From positions 63,705,075-63,769,074 of the forward strand of contig NC_088172.1 of NCBI RefSeq assembly GCF_028769735.1: DNA of 64,000 nucleotides, read 5' to 3'. The translations under genes and the position numbers were made by a program. A model generated the notes under the pieces. The model did no database searches and was not told the origin of the DNA. It was given only the letters and a program-made list of their open reading frames with translations. This DNA is from Zonotrichia leucophrys gambelii (lineage: Eukaryota > Chordata > Aves > Passeriformes > Passerellidae). This document shows, in pieces, positions 36,178-47,460 of this stretch. Every line of letters begins with the position of its first letter. Positions within the stretch are counted from its first letter, which is position 1.

Positions 36178-39100
36178 CTGCATAGAACAGAAACCAAAGT
36201 TTACTATGAATCTTATAAAAGAAACCCATTCACCCCTAAGAAAAAACAGTACAAGTGTCAGAAGTAGCATGAATTAAATATGTCCAATTCAGCAAACATT
36301 AAATGAGACATCTTCTTGCTGACACACAAAAACTCTTATTTCAGTTGTACTCAGAAACTCTAGTGCTTCCAGCAGTCTGAAACTCAACACCTCCAGCTCA
36401 GTACCACACTTCACGTTCCTCTTCCAACACCTACTCTCAGTCCTCTTCCACTTTTAAAATACATAGGTATTTCACAATCACAAGCTAAAAACTTCCACCA
36501 AAAAAACAAATGTCAGATCACCCATGGCAACAGAATCTTGTTCTACAGACTGGCAGCTAAACTCATCAAACATCTATCCTGCAGAATATCCCTGCAATGG
36601 TTTATCTGATGTTTCCAATTAGATATGAAGCACAGGATGCAAGCAGAGAATCACCTACTATCTAATCAGCCCCTCTCATAATTAACATTTCATATTAACT
36701 AAAAAGCACAAAATCCTTCCCTTGACTTAAGATGCACAGAACTTCAATATCAGTTGCACTCACTTTTCTAGAAGTGCAAATTGTGTGCATTATGGTATTG
36801 ATGTTTCTTGCAAGAGCAAAATACAATTTTTAGAACCATAGAACTGTAGAATCATCAATGCTGAAAAAGAGCTCTAAGATCATTGTGCCCAACTTTGACT
36901 GAACAGCACCTTGTCAACTAAACCAGAGCACTAAGTGCTATGTCAAGCCATTCCTTGACCATTTCCAGGGATGGTGACTCTACCACCTCCCTGGGCAGCC
37001 TACTCCAAAGCCTGACCACCCTTTCAGTGAAGAAATTCTTCCTCATGTCCAATCTTATTCCCCCCGGTACAGCTTGAGGCCATTTCCTCTTTTCCTGTCA
37101 ATTATTACTTGGGAGAAGAGACCAACCTGGCTACAACCTCCTCTCAGGTAGAGAGTGATAAGGTCCCCACTGAGACTCCTTTTCTCCAGGCTAAACACTC
37201 CCAGCTCCCTAAGCTGCTCCTCATCAAACTTGCGCTCCAGACCCTTCACCAGCTTCATTGCCCTTTTTTGGATGTGCTCAAGCACTTCTATGTCCTTCCT
37301 GAAGTGAGGAGGCCAAAAGTTAAAAAAAAAAAAAACTTCATTAATTTGTACATCATCCTTGCACAGGTTTTTCCTTGAAAACCCAACAGATAGCTTGCAT
37401 CCAAGGAAGCAGCACTTGTTGAAGGAAACTGGGTTGCCGAGTTAAAGTTGTCATCAAACTAGCTGAACATCATGCTGGAGAATATGATTCGATTCCTACA
37501 CTTCTTACTGTCTCTGTGAAACTTTGCAAGCCATTTAAACTATTATGTCCACACATCGCCACAGATTGTATGTTCATAATTTTCTATACAACCTGCAAGA
37601 GATCTCTGACATGCTATCTAGAGGCTCTCAACAGAAATCAAAGCTCAATTTCAAACTCTGATCACATTCAGTCCAACTAAAAATAAAAATGAAAAACAAA
37701 AAACCAAATCTTTAATAAGTAAAAAACTAGGCATTACAAAACTGATGTTAGAATCAACCATATGGCTTTTTATGGCAATTCATTTTTCCATTCTGCAGCT
37801 GAGCAAATGGCAGTAACACCCGAAATGGTGTTGCAGAGATAAAATTAAGTGGGTTTGAATCACTAAGATGCCATGTTGATTAATACTATAAAAGGAGCCC
37901 ACTCACAAATTAATAAACTTCTATTCAAAAGAAGGTTTGAGTGGCACACAGTAAAAGGGTTCTGGGGTCAAATACCGAGTAATGAAGATAAAATAGTATT
38001 CTGAATATCTGAACAGACACTTCAGTTATGTATGAGGCAGGGATCTCAAAGGCATAATTCAATATTACAGACTCTTATAAAACATATGTACTATGCACAA
38101 ATAACAGACTTTGGCATTTCTTTGCTTTTTAGAGTTTCACTTGATAACTTTAACATTAAAATAATGTTTTCAATGCAATTTGCATGAAGTTTAGTTCACA
38201 AATTTTGTTAACAAACATACTTTCAGGTTTGCTGCACTGTAACCAGCTTTCTCAAGTATCACTTAGAACAAAATATGGTCCTTGTACATTCAAAGGTTGA
38301 ATAGCTCCAAAATTTCAACTTCTAATAGTCCTGCGCACTAGGTTTCCTAAATTACTTTCCTCCTTCTATGGTTTTAGACATAGCAAGAAGAGAATGGTGT
38401 AGCCCATGTTTCAACCCACAGGCATTTGTCAAGGACAGAAAGGTCAGCAGACCAAAAACATCAGTTTTGTTTCTTTCAGTCTCAAATTAGGCTTTTAGTG
38501 TGCACAAAGGACAATTCTGTCTCTGTTTTACTGGCTTGGGAATACTGCCAAAATCTTAATAGGCCCTACTTAATACAGAGACCTCCATACTCTGTGAAAA
38601 TGTAGTAATTGCAATCACTGCAATAAGCAACCTACATGGGAACAGAAAGCAAGATGAACAGAATCTGGTTTTATAATCACACTTTTAGTATTGAAATGTA
38701 CAACATAAATAGATACTAGAAGCACACAATCTGCATCCACAGAAAGAAAGCTGCTCTGCTCAGGAATAGTTCACAGGCATTCTTGGGAGCAGGGAAATTT
38801 TAATCAGTAAACTCGAATACTCCTGCATTCTTTTCCAGAAATGCAAAGAAGCCTTTAGCATGCTCTTGGTCAGCCTCCAGGGACAGATAAAAAGGGCCTA
38901 AAGTCTCAACATGGAGCAGCAAATGATATTCATATGACTAAACATAAGCTGGAGTTCTACTTTGCAGATTTGAGTTTAAACTGGGATTTCCAACACAACA
39001 GCTAATCAGCACTGACTGTACACCTCCAGCCTCACTTATGGACTGATGGTCTCCATGCAGTACAGATTGCAACAGAAATATTAATACATAAATTATAGAT

Positions 39101-40449
39101 ACTGCCACAGGTTTTCAAATCCCTGAATACAAATGCAGAACCAACAGAACAGAGCAGAAAAAGTAAAGTGGGGCTGAGGAAAATTTAAAAAAAATTACTT
39201 CTGATCATGCAAGATTTTGGACAGGAGCAATCCTTAGGGATTCCTGGGTGCATACAACCACCACAGATCAGCATTCCCCAGAACCTTGAATTCCCAGTAA
39301 TTTTGATAAAATGCTAATAAATAGCATGCCTGTATAATGGTGTGGTTAATTTTTCCCTAGTATAACCACAGAAGAATAAAGATTCTGCTTGAGCAAGTGT
39401 AAAAATTAGCTGTTGTGGAGTCTTAAGTACAGCAGTTTTCAGTTCAATATCTTGAGGTGGCTCTTGGATGCCTAGATTTAAACAATTTTCTACATGCTTA
39501 TAATGCTGAGCTACACTATTTCTCCTCTTATTGATGAAATGAACCCAAAAAATATAAAGGAGATGAATAGGATTAAAAAAATACATTTCTTCACCTAAGT
39601 ACAATTTTGCAATGACTACATAAGATGTTTTTCTCTATTTCTCTGCAGGTTTTTTTATATATATAAATTTATGTGCGCACACACACAGAGACTACTATAA
39701 TATTGGATCCACCAAAGGAATGAAAATATCCCAAAAAATTATTTCAAGATGAGACCACAGAAAAAAAGAAAAATTAGCTCTCTAAGGTGCCACTTTACTG
39801 AGTGTGATCACCAAGGTTTAAAAGAGATAACTAGACAGTATATTGAGATTTTTGAAGGATGGTGAAAAGAAAAAGCTAAATTTTGCTTAGAAGGCTTGCA
39901 GACTTAAAATTGGACTAATGCCATCTCGAAACATTCCATTTGCCAAACTATCACATTGTGACATCATGTGTCATTGTAATACTATTGTTAGCAAATGCTA
40001 ACTGCTCCGTGATGATTCCTTCATCCTTATGAAAAGCATCAATCATCTTTCAGGAATAAAAGCTGGTAAATCATGCATTTATAGTAAATTCTAACCAGAA
40101 ACGGATGAAAACTTTTTGTCTTCAAATAAAAACTTTGGAAGATCAGTGTAATATTAAAACATCAAATTATAACAAAGAGCATGCTTAAAAAGATAATGAG
40201 GAAAGTTTAAGCATGCACACAAGCCACCAAACCTTCCAGCTCTGCATTTCTGTAATGAGATTAACACAACTCCTGTGGCTGCCATCTCCAATCATCACTT
40301 AGATTATCGACTGGACTCCAGCCAAGGCTCTAATTACTACACAGAAGCAAAGTCGCTATTACAATAAATTTATTTAATTCTGTGTGACAGCTTACAAGGT
40401 TTTCCCCACACAGCACTGGCTCCTATGCACAACTTTGCAGTCCTGTTAC
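36178..40449 (-). other. DISC1: DISC1 intron 5
   Basis: A 4,272-bp intron with donor GTAACA (weak at positions 5-6) and a CAG acceptor. It contains a CR1 fragment at 36833-37320 followed by a short poly(A) run (37322-37334) and a small TA/CA tract near 39654-39688. In 37335-40449 I see no gene or repeat I can name. Confidence 0.85.
36833..37320 (-). mobile_element. CR1 LINE fragment (3' end)
   Basis: Read on the minus strand, this has the CR1 3' end: the end of the second open reading frame with [20 protein letters not shown] and later [18 protein letters not shown] (minus strand 37055-37285), then the 3' UTR, finishing at low coordinates in a decayed 8-mer-like tail (ACCATAGA, ACTGTAGA). 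It is truncated at its 5' side near 37320, as usual for CR1. It lies in the same orientation as DISC1. The ORF frame is intact only over about 76 codons. Confidence 0.92.
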
Positions 40450-40579
40450 CTGTAGTCGCTTCTTTTCTTGAAAAAGCTGGTTTCGTTTCGTGGCTGAAAC
40501 CTGCGTCCTCTCCTGGGAAGTTGTTCTCAAAAATCTGAGCTCTTTTTCATGACAAAGACCATTTTCTTCACGTCTAACC
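40450..40579 (-). CDS. DISC1: DISC1 exon 5 (diverged linker plus coiled-coil start)
   Basis: A 130-bp exon. Its first base completes a tryptophan codon begun in exon 4, and it ends in phase 0 after CTACAG. The 43 codons begin VRREENGLCHEKELRFL and end NQLFQEKKRLQ. Only the last part aligns clearly to human DISC1 (VS.T.R..L.QEK..LQ, ending at about residue 466); the first half is barely alignable, so this linker evolves quickly. Exon phase and position between exons 4 and 6 confirm it. The acceptor is a long T tract ending CAAAG (AG at 40581-40580). A second AG six bases downstream (GGTTAG) could be used in frame, removing two residues. The donor is GTAACA. Confidence 0.88.
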
Positions 40580-43500
40580 CTTTGAAAAAAAACCAAAAAG
40601 AAAAACGAAAACAAAAAAACAACAGCTAAAAATTAGTGGTTTCATGAGTTTCAGTGTCTTAAGGATTAAACTGATCAGAATGCTATATATTACCTTTAGA
40701 GTCATAACACTGCACCACCAGAATGACTGCATTTCAAACAGATACAGTTAGAGAACAAGAGGGTTTTTTTCCCTTGGCATATCTTCCTTTATTATCTCAA
40801 ACATTTGCACTGTTTTTACAACATGATGAAGAAAGAAAATGGAAAGCTTGTATAGCTTCAGGCTTCCCCCAGCTTTATCATATTTCAGAAATTTATCCAT
40901 CACTGCCTTGAAAGAGACAAAACTAAGGCATGTAGTTTCTATCAATACAGAGAAAAATCTCTTAGACAGAAGTTTAGAAACTTGCCAAAGCCATTTTTGC
41001 AGCTTCTGTCAGCTTTTGGAGACTACATTAGAGATCATCTGGAGTGTTTGCTCCACAATGCCAAATTTTACTTCTCTCTTGCACAGCGAGTTCTTTCAAA
41101 ATCACAATCAGTGGGCTTCCTCCCAGTCATCTGTGCAACCCTCAGTCGTAAATCTTTGCATGACTGGACTCCAAGGTAATCAGCACATTATGTTAAGTAT
41201 CAATTCCATAATCTGCCTCTCAAAATGCACCTGCAAACAATGCAAACCCATTTTCATTTCCATGTTCCCTCCTAAGGGCACGTGCACTTGCAAAGGGCAA
41301 TTGTGTTTCTGTGTCAGTCTTTAGAGACAAGTGCATGCATCTCCACATAAAGATTACAGATACATTTCAGTATCTTCTTTAAAAAATACTGCATCTCGAA
41401 TGAAGCGTTTTGAGGCATGATTTCCCACTGTAATCTTGCAAAGCAAATCCATCCATGCCACATATAAAACATGCATCATAAGTCTGGCTTAAGCATGATT
41501 TATCACACAATTATGATCTCCATGCACAGGTGTTTAACAAGTGTGTAGAACAAGAGGTTTTAATCTATTCTACAGGACCATCAAAAGACACACTTGCTTT
41601 ACTCCCACTCTATGGGCCGTACTGAAAAAGCAAAATAAAGCTTTAGCACTAACATAGGTATCGTTAAGCAAGATAGACATAATGACAGTGTAACTGCATT
41701 TGTGTATTAACAGCATGCACCAAAGAGAGATCACTAGTATGAGGTGCTGGGCCATCACTGTGCCTTACAGACATTACAGGTTCCTGTGGCTCCAACCAAC
41801 CACACTTCCCAGCAGCTCTGAAGGCACCTTCTTCAAGCTGGAGCTGCATCATTCCTAGAGATGTACATAATAAATTTCCAAGTGGCTGGTCAAAATTTAG
41901 AAAAAATTCCATTATAAACATAGTTTATTTTCAGAACCTTGGAAGTTCCATGTGTATCTGTCTACTTGGTACTGCTGAAAGACAAACAAGATCTTTCTGA
42001 TCTCACCAAACCTGACTGATTGCACAACCAAAACATCTGCTGTTCCTAAGCTAAACATAACCAAATCTGGTTCCTACCACATGACCCCAATATTCTGTAT
42101 CAATATCAAATCCATTCACTTAAAAACTCATTTCATAATTTAATCAAGTAAAACAAAACTGAGGCATGAATTTCAGCTTCATATCTTAAATAAGCTGCCA
42201 TACACACTTTTCTTGCAAAACTATGAGATTGCCTTGACTACAGTAATATTGCCATGATCTAGTCTTCTAAGGCTAGTCTGATCATCTTTTTAATTTTCCA
42301 GGCAAAAAAAAAAAAGTCTTCTTGGGTATACTGCTTTTGTTCCAATTAAAAATGAATACAAAAACTGAAGCCTACAAATTTTCCTTGAGGAAGAAGTTAT
42401 GTTTGCCACTGTAGTATCTAAAAATACAGCTGGAACAGAAAGGAATTAAACCCCTGTACAGAAGACAAAGGGTACTCTTGTTGTATCAATGAGTCAGGCC
42501 ACAGACAAAGCAACATAAAAGGCCACAAAAATCAAGCAAGCAAATAAAAGGGTGTCACAACAACAGTAGTTGAACTTAAGCTCAAAGAAAGGAGTGTGCA
42601 CAAGACAGAAAAGAGAAGAGGATATCTATCTGACCCTGAAGACTGGCACTGCTCAGACCTGTGCAAAGAGAAGAGTTACAGATGTAATCACACAAAGAAC
42701 AGGAACACTTTCATAAATATAACATCTATTTTATATATAAAAGCATTATATTTTATATATTATATACTTATATATTTGTATATTATATATATTTTTATAT
42801 AATATATATTATATTATATATATTATATTTTTATATTATATACATTTTACAGGATAAAAATAAGCAAACTGTATCTGAGGAATGCTTTAGTGACTCAATT
42901 TCCATGACAAAGAAGACAACACTACTTCTAATGTCAAAATCATTATTACAAATTAATGCATAGACCAAACATATATTAATGAAATAATAGAGAATGGTGT
43001 ATCCTAATCCTTAAGGAATGGTAAAACAGCCTCTTAAAGCCTCAGATGGTAGAAGGAAACAGCTCAGAAGGAATACAGCTTCTTATAAACCTCCCTTATT
43101 ACTAGATGCTATAAATACAGACTAAAAATACCTTCCAATTCTCCAGTTTCAGAAAAAATCGTATTATCTGTACTGATTTTATCTAATTTTCAAGTCTGTC
43201 AAAAATTACACATGAAGGTATTGACTAGCACACTGCAGCCTTTATATTAACAAGCCGCCAGAAAACAAAAGGCTTCTCTTCTTTCATTTGTGTGATTGCA
43301 TTTGAGAATAGCTTTCAATTCCTATGAAGCATTCTCTTCTAACAACAGTAACTAGGAGCACAGATTAAGATAGACCAAGAAATAGAGACTATTTTTTCCC
43401 TAACCTATCCCTCTTCAGCCATCTGACACATCTCACTTTCCTCCCATCTTTGAAGTTATCCCTTCAAGATGAGGTTTAGAATTTATTTTTGTGACTTTGT

Positions 43501-43971
43501 ACAGTGCTGAGCTCAATATTGCTATCTAAGAAGTGGCACACAAAAGGAAGCTCCCAAAGATCTCTTCATATCAAAAAATAATCTGGTTTTTATTTTATAT
43601 TTAAATATCCTTTCATTGCCTGAAAGGGAGCATCAGAATTAACTCCACAGGGAAGCGTTGCTCAAGCTGCGTTGCTGTTGTATGCTCAAGCTGCCGTGTC
43701 AAGGATTCAATCCCATTCCCACTCAATATCAATGAGAAACATTCCATTTAATTTGCCAGTTCATCATGATCAATGTTTCTGAGGGGAGTTCTGAAAGAAT
43801 TGTAGAAAGAAAAAAAAAATGGGGGGGCAGGGTGGGATTGTCATAAACAAGCTCCATATGGACACATTAGATGGTCATTAAAACTCTTTATTATAGATAT
43901 TCATAAGTGTATTCTGCATTTTGAGAAAAACAGAAGCACCATTTTACACAATAATGAATCAACAAACTTAC
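40580..43971 (-). other. DISC1: DISC1 intron 4
   Basis: A 3,392-bp intron with a perfect GTAAGT donor (43971-43966) and a T-rich AAG acceptor. It includes an almost pure A/T tract (42728-42844). The rest shows no exon, RNA gene or identified transposon; the open frame at plus-strand 40839-41324 (161 codons) has no recognisable product and is probably chance. Confidence 0.85.
42728..42844. repeat. A/T-only alternating tract with palindromic potential
   Basis: About 117 bp made almost wholly of TATA and TTATAT units, with only three C or G bases. It is largely self-complementary and could extrude hairpins; such tracts are length-variable. It is low-complexity sequence, not a promoter. Confidence 0.85.
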
Positions 43972-44122
43972 CAATTATCAGCAGCCCAGTGCAATGTTGC
44001 CTGAACTTGGGTCATGAACCTATCCAAAAAACTGCTAACAGTGGGATGCCTTGAAGGAAGCTGAAATTTTAAAGAATTTTTCTCCTTCTCCAGTTCTTCC
44101 AGTTTCCGTCTAAATTTATCAG
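43972..44122 (-). CDS. DISC1: DISC1 exon 4
   Basis: A 151-bp exon. Two bases complete an alanine codon begun in exon 3, 49 codons follow, and TG of a tryptophan codon ends it. It begins DKFRRKLEELEKEKNSLKF, continues QLPSRHPTVSSFLDRFM and ends QVQATLHWAADN. Human DISC1 reads AETLQQRLEDLEQEKISLHF then QLPSRQPALSSFLGHLAAQV at the equivalent place, so FQLPSR and SSFL are kept. The first 20 residues finish the UVR-like helical hairpin proposed for the middle of DISC1 and run into coiled coil. The acceptor is TTTCTAG (AG at 44124-44123) after a T/A-rich tract; the donor is GTAAGT. The exon preceding it was not found in the window. Confidence 0.93.
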
Positions 44123-46569
44123 CTAGAAATTAAATAAAAAATAATTTTAAAAAAGTTAAACAGTGGTAAAGGATCCTGTTTTACCTGGGGGGAGGGAAAT
44201 AGTCTCTCAACAAAAAGTAAAATCCACCTCTCCAATGGTTCTTCTTCCTCCTCTTTTCATAAAATCTATCTGTCTGTTCTACCCAAGGACAAATCAACAA
44301 GACTACAATGTAAAACAGCAGATAACCAAGATGCCAAGCTACTTTTTTTCTAAGACAAGGACAAAACTGCAGGCTTCCCAGAACTTTTTTAATTTCATAG
44401 GGCTCCAAAGAATTGGCTCAAAGTTATCATCCATGCTCTTCCTAGAGTAACAGATGAGAATTAAATTCTATGAAAAATGCTACTTCTCACTGCTTCAGTT
44501 TGTATTAAAACCTAGACAGCAGTTACATATTTAAGTTTCGACCTTATTAAAAATTTGTATTGTTATTAGATCAAGAAAGGAAGAATCACATATGATAAAA
44601 AGTGTACTTCAGCAGAAAATGCATGTGCAATTATAGCAATTAAACAATTATCACATTCCGGGCTCTCCTGAATTATGCTCAATTTATCATTCAAAAATAA
44701 AAATATTTACCTCCAAATTAAAAAAAATAACAGTAGTCTCCAAGAGACTGCTTAGATTCTACCATAATCCTACACGTTTCTTAGAGTAACCACTTCTCTT
44801 ATATAAGTTACTTGTTTTCTGTCCCTGTCCAGAAAACAAAGGAACATCATTCTAACTACTAATTCTTAATGCAGTACATGTATCTTCTATTGTGCCACTA
44901 TATCGACAAAATCACATATATGACAGATAACAAGCCTGCCATCCAAGACAGAACACCTCTGATGATACATTAGTCAAATTAGAGAGTTTTGAGCTAACCC
45001 ACAAATGGAAAACCTTTACAGTGCAGTACTCTGCTTGTGACCTCACTGCATACAATTCTGTGCGATTAGCAATCCTCTTAACATTTTCAATATGTTATTA
45101 TCAGAATAGCATCCATCTGTGCATGCTTTTTATTGCTTATTTTCTTTCTTTATCCTCTGAAGGGATTTAACACGAGAAGTTGCTTACATTTGCTGGTTTT
45201 GAGAAATGATGCATTTTTACAATAATCTATCATTAGTATTGATCTCCATTCTGCATCTGCGCCAACAGGGCAGAATAAAGACAGAGACCTTCGTAATAAA
45301 ACTAGATCTTTTCCCTGTCCCAGCACACTGCTCTCCAGGCTGAACTCACTGTTGTGTTGTCATCCACACGCAAAATGTCACAAGGCCCTTGCTGAAATGA
45401 GCACGCTGCCCCTCATGTACCCATGTGCATACTATCCCTGCAAAGTAGTGGAGGTGAACCACACCTGCGATGCATTTCTCAGGGGCCACAGCTAAGCAGA
45501 TTCACCCTATCCCTATCACCACACTGAAACTGAAATGTGAGCTAGGATCAGAGTCCCAACCCCACATTTTGACCAGAAAAACATACCAGCACTTGCATGC
45601 TAATGTGCCACTTGGCATTTCAAACTCAGCCATGGAAAACACCACTGTTACAAACAGAATAGTGAGGGCTGAGAGGGTTGGCTACTGACCAATGACCACT
45701 GAATGCCAAACCACATGGAAACACCTCCTTTTACTCACACCATTCGCCACTGGGCTTCCTGGGAGTTGTGGCAACCCTCTATAGCCATTTAACAACATCA
45801 TCATTGTTCTTAGACATAATTATGCTGAACTGTGTTTGTGTGTCCAGTTGTTCCATCGTTCTACTCCTACCCCTCCTGGCCCTAGAAACACGCTATTTTG
45901 GGAAGGAAACAGATGAGGGATTCCACATGCCAATTCCTTCTCTCTCTCTCATTAAGTCTTGGCTGCATCCTGCTTCATATATTCCAATCTACACACTATT
46001 CAATTAGTTTCTACTAACAGACGTTTCTAAATAATTTGTTCCACTGGCATCTTATAAGTAATATGGCTGCTCATATCCACTTAGCTCTCTGCACTAAATT
46101 TTTTTTTTACCCTTTGACTTAAGAGACTCCAGCACCAATGAGCTGAACATTGCAGCAACCAGCTTTTAGAATCCTCTCCTGGAAAGCAGATCTGTGCCAT
46201 TTGACCTGGGTGATATCTTTAGTGCATGGAGAGACCCAAGAGCCTCAGTGCCAGCTGCAGAGCAGGGAACCATGCAAATAAGGCTCATCTCAATCTAGCT
46301 TTTAGTGCTGCAGAAGTCTGGATCAATTACACAAGTAATGGAAATTATCAGAAGTCTAGCCAACAGGATGTGAAAGAGGGAAATAAGCAGGGTTCCTCAG
46401 ACTAGCAGAGATAAAGACTGAGGTAACTTCCAGTACTACTATAAGCCAGTAAGCGGCAAAGAAAGCAGTAATAGAATGTTCTCTTAGAACTTGAGTCCTC
46501 AGTAACAAACCTGAGTTGCAGCAAATTGTGTGTGAAAAAAACACTGGATATAGTGAAGCACTAAATCTA

Positions 46570-47460
46570 ACTGCCAGGGTTAGACAGGAAATCCCCTCCA
46601 GTGTTGGTTTTCAGGTCAGACAAACATCTCTGAGGAATACCTCTGGCAGAGTTTAAGGGCTGAGGCCAGAAAAACCAAATGCATTGCCTTGTTTGAACAA
46701 GGGAAAGTGCCAGATTCTGCACCTGAAATGGTGCAGCCCTGGAAGTATGGACAGACTGGGGAATGAGAGATGCTGGAAAGCAGCACCACAGAAAGGCCCC
46801 TGGGGACCCTGGTTGATGACAAGTTGAACAAGAGCCAGCAGTGCCCTGGCAGCCGGGCAACCCTGATCTGGGGGGCATCAGGCTCAGCATCAGCAGCCAG
46901 GCAAGGGAGGGGATTGTCCTGCTCTGCTCTGCACTGGGGTGGCCTCACCTCGAGTGCTGAGGGCAGTTCTGGCTGCCACAATATGAGAAAGAAATTGAAC
47001 TGTTAGGGAGTGCCCAAAGGAGGGCAGTGAAGATGGTGAAGGGCCTTGAGGGGAAGGCATTTGAGGAGCAGCTGAGGTCACTTGGTCTCTTCAGCCTGGA
47101 GAAGACTGAAGGGAGACCTCACTGCAGTTATAACTTTCTCATGAGAGGAAGAGGAGGGGCAGGTATTGATCTCTTCTCTGTGGTGAACAGGGACAGGACA
47201 TGAGGGAAGGGCCTGAAGCTGCATCAGGGGAGGTTTAGGCAGAATATTAGAAAAAGTTCTTCACCCAGAGGGAGGTTGAGCATTGGAACAGGCTCACCAG
47301 GGAAGCTGCCATGGCACCAAGTCTGACAGTTCAAGAAGTGTTTGGACAATGCACTCAGGCACATCATGTGATTCTTCGGGCTGTCCTCTGCAGGGCCAGG
47401 AGTTGGACTTTGATGATTCTTATTCCAGCTTAGAATATTCTGTGTGATTCTGTGTGATCT
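46570..47460 (+). mobile_element. CR1 LINE fragment, plus orientation
   Basis: Read on the plus strand, this carries the CR1 end-of-ORF2 region (SLEKTEG... block near 47090-47115, frame-broken), then the 3' UTR with GGTTGAGCATTGGAACAGGC (47275-47294) and GGCCAGGAGTTGGACTTTGA (47394-47413), and ends in two copies of an ATTCTGTGTG-type tail unit (47437-47457). It is the longest repeat in the window, about 890 bp; the 5' edge is approximate. It lies antisense to DISC1. Confidence 0.9.

Noticed and set aside
36181..36270. Open frame continuing upstream of exon 6 to a methionine
   Set aside because: The residues upstream of the CAG acceptor are hydrophobic and not DISC1-like, while the human alignment starts exactly at the splice site.
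40839..41324. 161-codon plus-strand open frame in intron 4
   Set aside because: No domain, repeat or family recognised, with rich cysteine and leucine content as expected by chance; opposite to the host gene and without splice or promoter context.
45725..45780. Minus-strand GTGAGT donor considered as the end of exon 3
   Set aside because: The preceding residues do not resemble the DISC1 segment before exon 4, and the required phase 1 alanine start is absent.
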